Positions 6,615 to 8,779 of a DNA stretch of 8,779 bases are shown one piece after another. The stretch's first letter is position 1, and every line of letters starts with the position of its first letter. Source of the DNA: an uncultured Collinsella sp. Lineage in GTDB: Bacteria > Actinomycetota > Coriobacteriia > Coriobacteriales > Coriobacteriaceae. The translations under genes and the position numbers were made by a program. The stretch spans positions 1 to 8,779 of the forward strand of contig USGN01000045.1 in assembly GCA_900554255.1 (NCBI GenBank), written 5' to 3'. A model generated the notes under the pieces. It did not search any database, was not told the DNA's origin, and was given only the letters and a program-made list of their open reading frames with translations.

Positions 6615-8779
6615 ATGGCTCAAGATAAGTTCGACGTGGACGGCATGACATGCGCCGCCTGCCAGGCGCATGTGGATCGCGCCGTGAGCAAACTCGACGG
6701 CGTCCAAAGCGTCGCGGTCAATCTGCTCGCCGGCTCTATGCTGGTGGACTACGACCCTGCGCAGGTCTCCCCCGACGACATCTGCACCGCTGTCGACCGC
6801 GCGGGCTACTCGGCCTCACCCATCAGCACGGGCACCGACGCTGTCCAAAGCGGAAGTGCGCAAGCCAGGTCCGGCGCCGCCCATATGGAGTCGCCGACCA
6901 AAAAGTTGGAGGCCGCCGCCTCTGCCATGCGCACCCGCCTCATCGTCTCGATCGTATTCCTCATCCCACTGTTCTACATAGGCATGGGGCACATGCTCGG
7001 CTGGCCGCTGCCCGGCATCTTCACCGACCACACCCACAGCATGACGCTCGCGCTCACCGAGCTCGTCCTGCTCATTCCCATCGTCTACGTCAACGACGCG
7101 TACTTTATCAACGGGTTTAAATCACTCGCGCACGGCGCGCCTACCATGGACGCCCTTATTGCCGTGGGCGCCACCGCCTCCATCGCCTGGTCGCTCTACG
7201 CCATGTTTATCATGGCCGACCAGCTAGCCGCGGGTCAGGTCCACGAGGCCATGATGACGGGCATGGACAATCTGTATTTTGAGAGCGCCGGCACCATCCT
7301 GTCGCTCGTCACCGTAGGCAAATACCTCGAGACGCGCAGCAAGTCCAAGACCGGCGGCGCCATCGAGGCGCTCATCGACCTAGCGCCCAAGACCGCGACC
7401 GTCGTGGCAGAGGACGGCACCGAGGCCACCGTCGACGTCGATGCCATTCTGCCCGGCCAGGTGCTGCGTGTGCGCCCCGGCGAGTCCATCCCTGTCGACG
7501 GCGTAGTGCTCGAGGGCGCGTCGGCCGTGGACGAGAGTGCGCTCACCGGCGAGTCCATCCCCGTGGAGAAGACCGCCGGCGACACTGTCAATGCGGCCAC
7601 GGTCAACCGCACGGGCTCGTTTACCTTCCGTGCCACACGCGTGGGCGCTGACACGTCACTCGCCAAGATTATCCAGCTCGTCGAGGACGCCAACGCCACC
7701 AAGGCGCCCATCGCCCGCATGGCCGACAAAGTCGCCGGCGTGTTCGTGCCCGTGGTGTTTGCGATCTCGGCCGTGACCTTTGCGGTGTGGATGGCACTGA
7801 CCGGCAGCATAAACGAGGCGCTCACCTCCGCCGTCGCTGTGCTGGTGATCAGCTGCCCGTGCGCGCTGGGCCTGGCCACGCCCGTCGCCATTATGGTCGG
7901 CACCGGCAAGGGCGCCGAGATGGGCATTCTGTTTAAGAGCGCCGAGGCGCTGGAGAACCTGCGCAGCGTGGGCACCGTGGTGCTCGATAAGACGGGCACG
8001 GTCACCCGCGGCAAGCCTGCCGTGACCGATATCGTGGTAGCCACGCGCGCTGACGGCTCGCCCGCTATGAGCGAAAAGGCGCTGCTCAAGTTGGCCGCCG
8101 CGTTGGAGCGCTCGAGCGAGCACCCGCTGGCCGAGGCGATTATGGCCGAGTGCGAGACACGCGGGATCGTCGCGCGCATGGTCGAGGACTTTGCTGCCGT
8201 GCCCGGGCGAGGCGTTACGGCGCGCGAGGGGCAAAACGCCATTGCAGCCGGCAACGTACGCCTGATGGACGAACTGGGCGTTACCGTGCCCGCGGGTCTT
8301 GCCGAACAATTTGCCGCCGAGGGCAAGACGCCGCTGTTCTTTGCCAAGAACGGCGAGCTTGCCGGCACCATTGCCGTGGCTGACGAGGTCAAGGAGACGA
8401 GCGCCGGGGCCATCGCCGCACTGCGCTCGCTTGGCGTCGACGTGCGTATGCTCACCGGCGACAACCGCGTGACGGCCGAGGCCATCGCCCGCCGCGTGGG
8501 GCTGAGCAGCGAACAGGTCATCGCCGACGTCCTCCCCGCCGACAAGGAACGCCACGTGCGCGAACTGCAGAATGCGGGCGGCAAGGTCGCCATGGTGGGC
8601 GACGGCATCAATGACTCCCCCGCCCTGGCGCGCGCCGACGTGGGCCTTGCCATCGGCACCGGCGCCGACATCGCCAAAGAAGGGGCAGATGTGGTTCTCA
8701 TACGCAGCGACCTCATGGACGTCGCCCGCGCCATCGAGCTTTCGCGCGCCACGATTCGCAACATCAAGCAGGACTTGTT
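6615..8779 (+). CDS. copA: Cu+-exporting P1B-type ATPase, 3' end beyond the window
   Basis: Membrane pump exporting Cu(I) (possibly Ag(I)) at the cost of ATP. The frame is open for 721 codons to the window edge with no stop, so the C-terminus is missing. One N-terminal heavy-metal-associated domain has GMTCAAC with Cys13 and Cys16. A short linker (about 70-105) follows, then membrane segments near 109-129, 142-160, 180-200 and 219-237, and the actuator loop with TGES 311-314. Two more segments flank the transport motif CPC 414-416 ([11 protein letters not shown]). The catalytic domain has DKTGT 458-462 (Asp458 phosphorylated), the nucleotide-binding HP at 503-504, TGDN 614-617 and GDGIND 662-667. 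The CPC/HP combination with a single CxxC domain fits the P1B-1 Cu+ group. Confirming residues in segments 7 and 8 lie outside the window. The CsoR-like operator in its promoter supports copper as substrate. Confidence 0.95.
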   Translation, partial: MAQDKFDVDGMTCAACQAHVDRAVSKLDGVQSVAVNLLAGSMLVDYDPAQVSPDDICTAVDRAGYSASPISTGTDAVQSGSAQARSGAAHMESPTKKLEAAASAMRTRLIVSIVFLIPLFYIGMGHMLGWPLPGIFTDHTHSMTLALTELVLLIPIVYVNDAYFINGFKSLAHGAPTMDALIAVGATASIAWSLYAMFIMADQLAAGQVHEAMMTGMDNLYFESAGTILSLVTVGKYLETRSKSKTGGAIEALIDLAPKTATVVAEDGTEATVDVDAILPGQVLRVRPGESIPVDGVVLEGASAVDESALTGESIPVEKTAGDTVNAATVNRTGSFTFRATRVGADTSLAKIIQLVEDANATKAPIARMADKVAGVFVPVVFAISAVTFAVWMALTGSINEALTSAVAVLVISCPCALGLATPVAIMVGTGKGAEMGILFKSAEALENLRSVGTVVLDKTGTVTRGKPAVTDIVVATRADGSPAMSEKALLKLAAALERSSEHPLAEAIMAECETRGIVARMVEDFAAVPGRGVTAREGQNAIAAGNVRLMDELGVTVPAGLAEQFAAEGKTPLFFAKNGELAGTIAVADEVKETSAGAIAALRSLGVDVRMLTGDNRVTAEAIARRVGLSSEQVIADVLPADKERHVRELQNAGGKVAMVGDGINDSPALARADVGLAIGTGADIAKEGADVVLIRSDLMDVARAIELSRATIRNIKQDL

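Noticed and set aside
7235..8767. 510-codon minus-strand frame opposite copA.
   Set aside because: Ser/Ala/Thr-rich shadow of a gene with every P-type ATPase motif on the plus strand.

Overview
The window is GC-rich, tightly coded bacterial chromosome. The gene set and style suggest a Coriobacteriia gut actinobacterium of the Collinsella type. The evidence is a one-pass Ser/Thr kinase with a DUF6273 ectodomain, an FHA protein ending in a SREH/STNGT-type FHA domain, and GTG starts behind strong AGGAGG-like ribosome sites. The taxon call rests on recall of such families and is not proven. No tRNA, rRNA, CRISPR array or insertion sequence was seen.

Layout. Bases 1-387 hold a perfect GC-rich palindrome at the left edge, a gene-poor stretch, and a strong intrinsic terminator serving the minus strand. 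Bases 388-2637 (minus) encode a DEAD-box RNA helicase with a complete core and a very long Arg/Gly-rich tail. A 507-base divergent intergenic region follows. It carries a dyad element (TGTAACA-N25-TGTTACA), a perfect TATAAT box and a small hairpin just before the ribosome site of the next gene. Bases 3145-4107 (plus) encode a 320-residue protein with a helical N-terminal part of unknown function and a C-terminal FHA domain. After a terminator-like hairpin and a large 19-bp-arm inverted repeat, bases 4279-6363 (plus) encode a transmembrane Ser/Thr protein kinase with a C-terminal DUF6273 domain. The last intergenic region holds a second copy of the dyad element with the same 25-base spacing, then a palindrome, then a promoter with a CsoR-like G/C-tract operator. 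Finally comes copA, a Cu+ P1B-type ATPase that runs off the right edge.

How the genes may work together. The FHA protein and the kinase look like a signalling pair: an external DUF6273 domain as a possible sensor, a cytoplasmic kinase, and a phosphothreonine-recognition protein as a possible substrate or partner. The FHA protein has an ETT-centred motif upstream of its FHA domain that resembles the phosphorylation site of GarA/OdhI, which suggests a phospho-switch. copA is probably a separate copper-export unit controlled by a CsoR-type repressor encoded elsewhere. The helicase is an independent RNA-metabolism gene. The shared N25 dyad upstream of both the FHA gene and copA is the least explained signal here.
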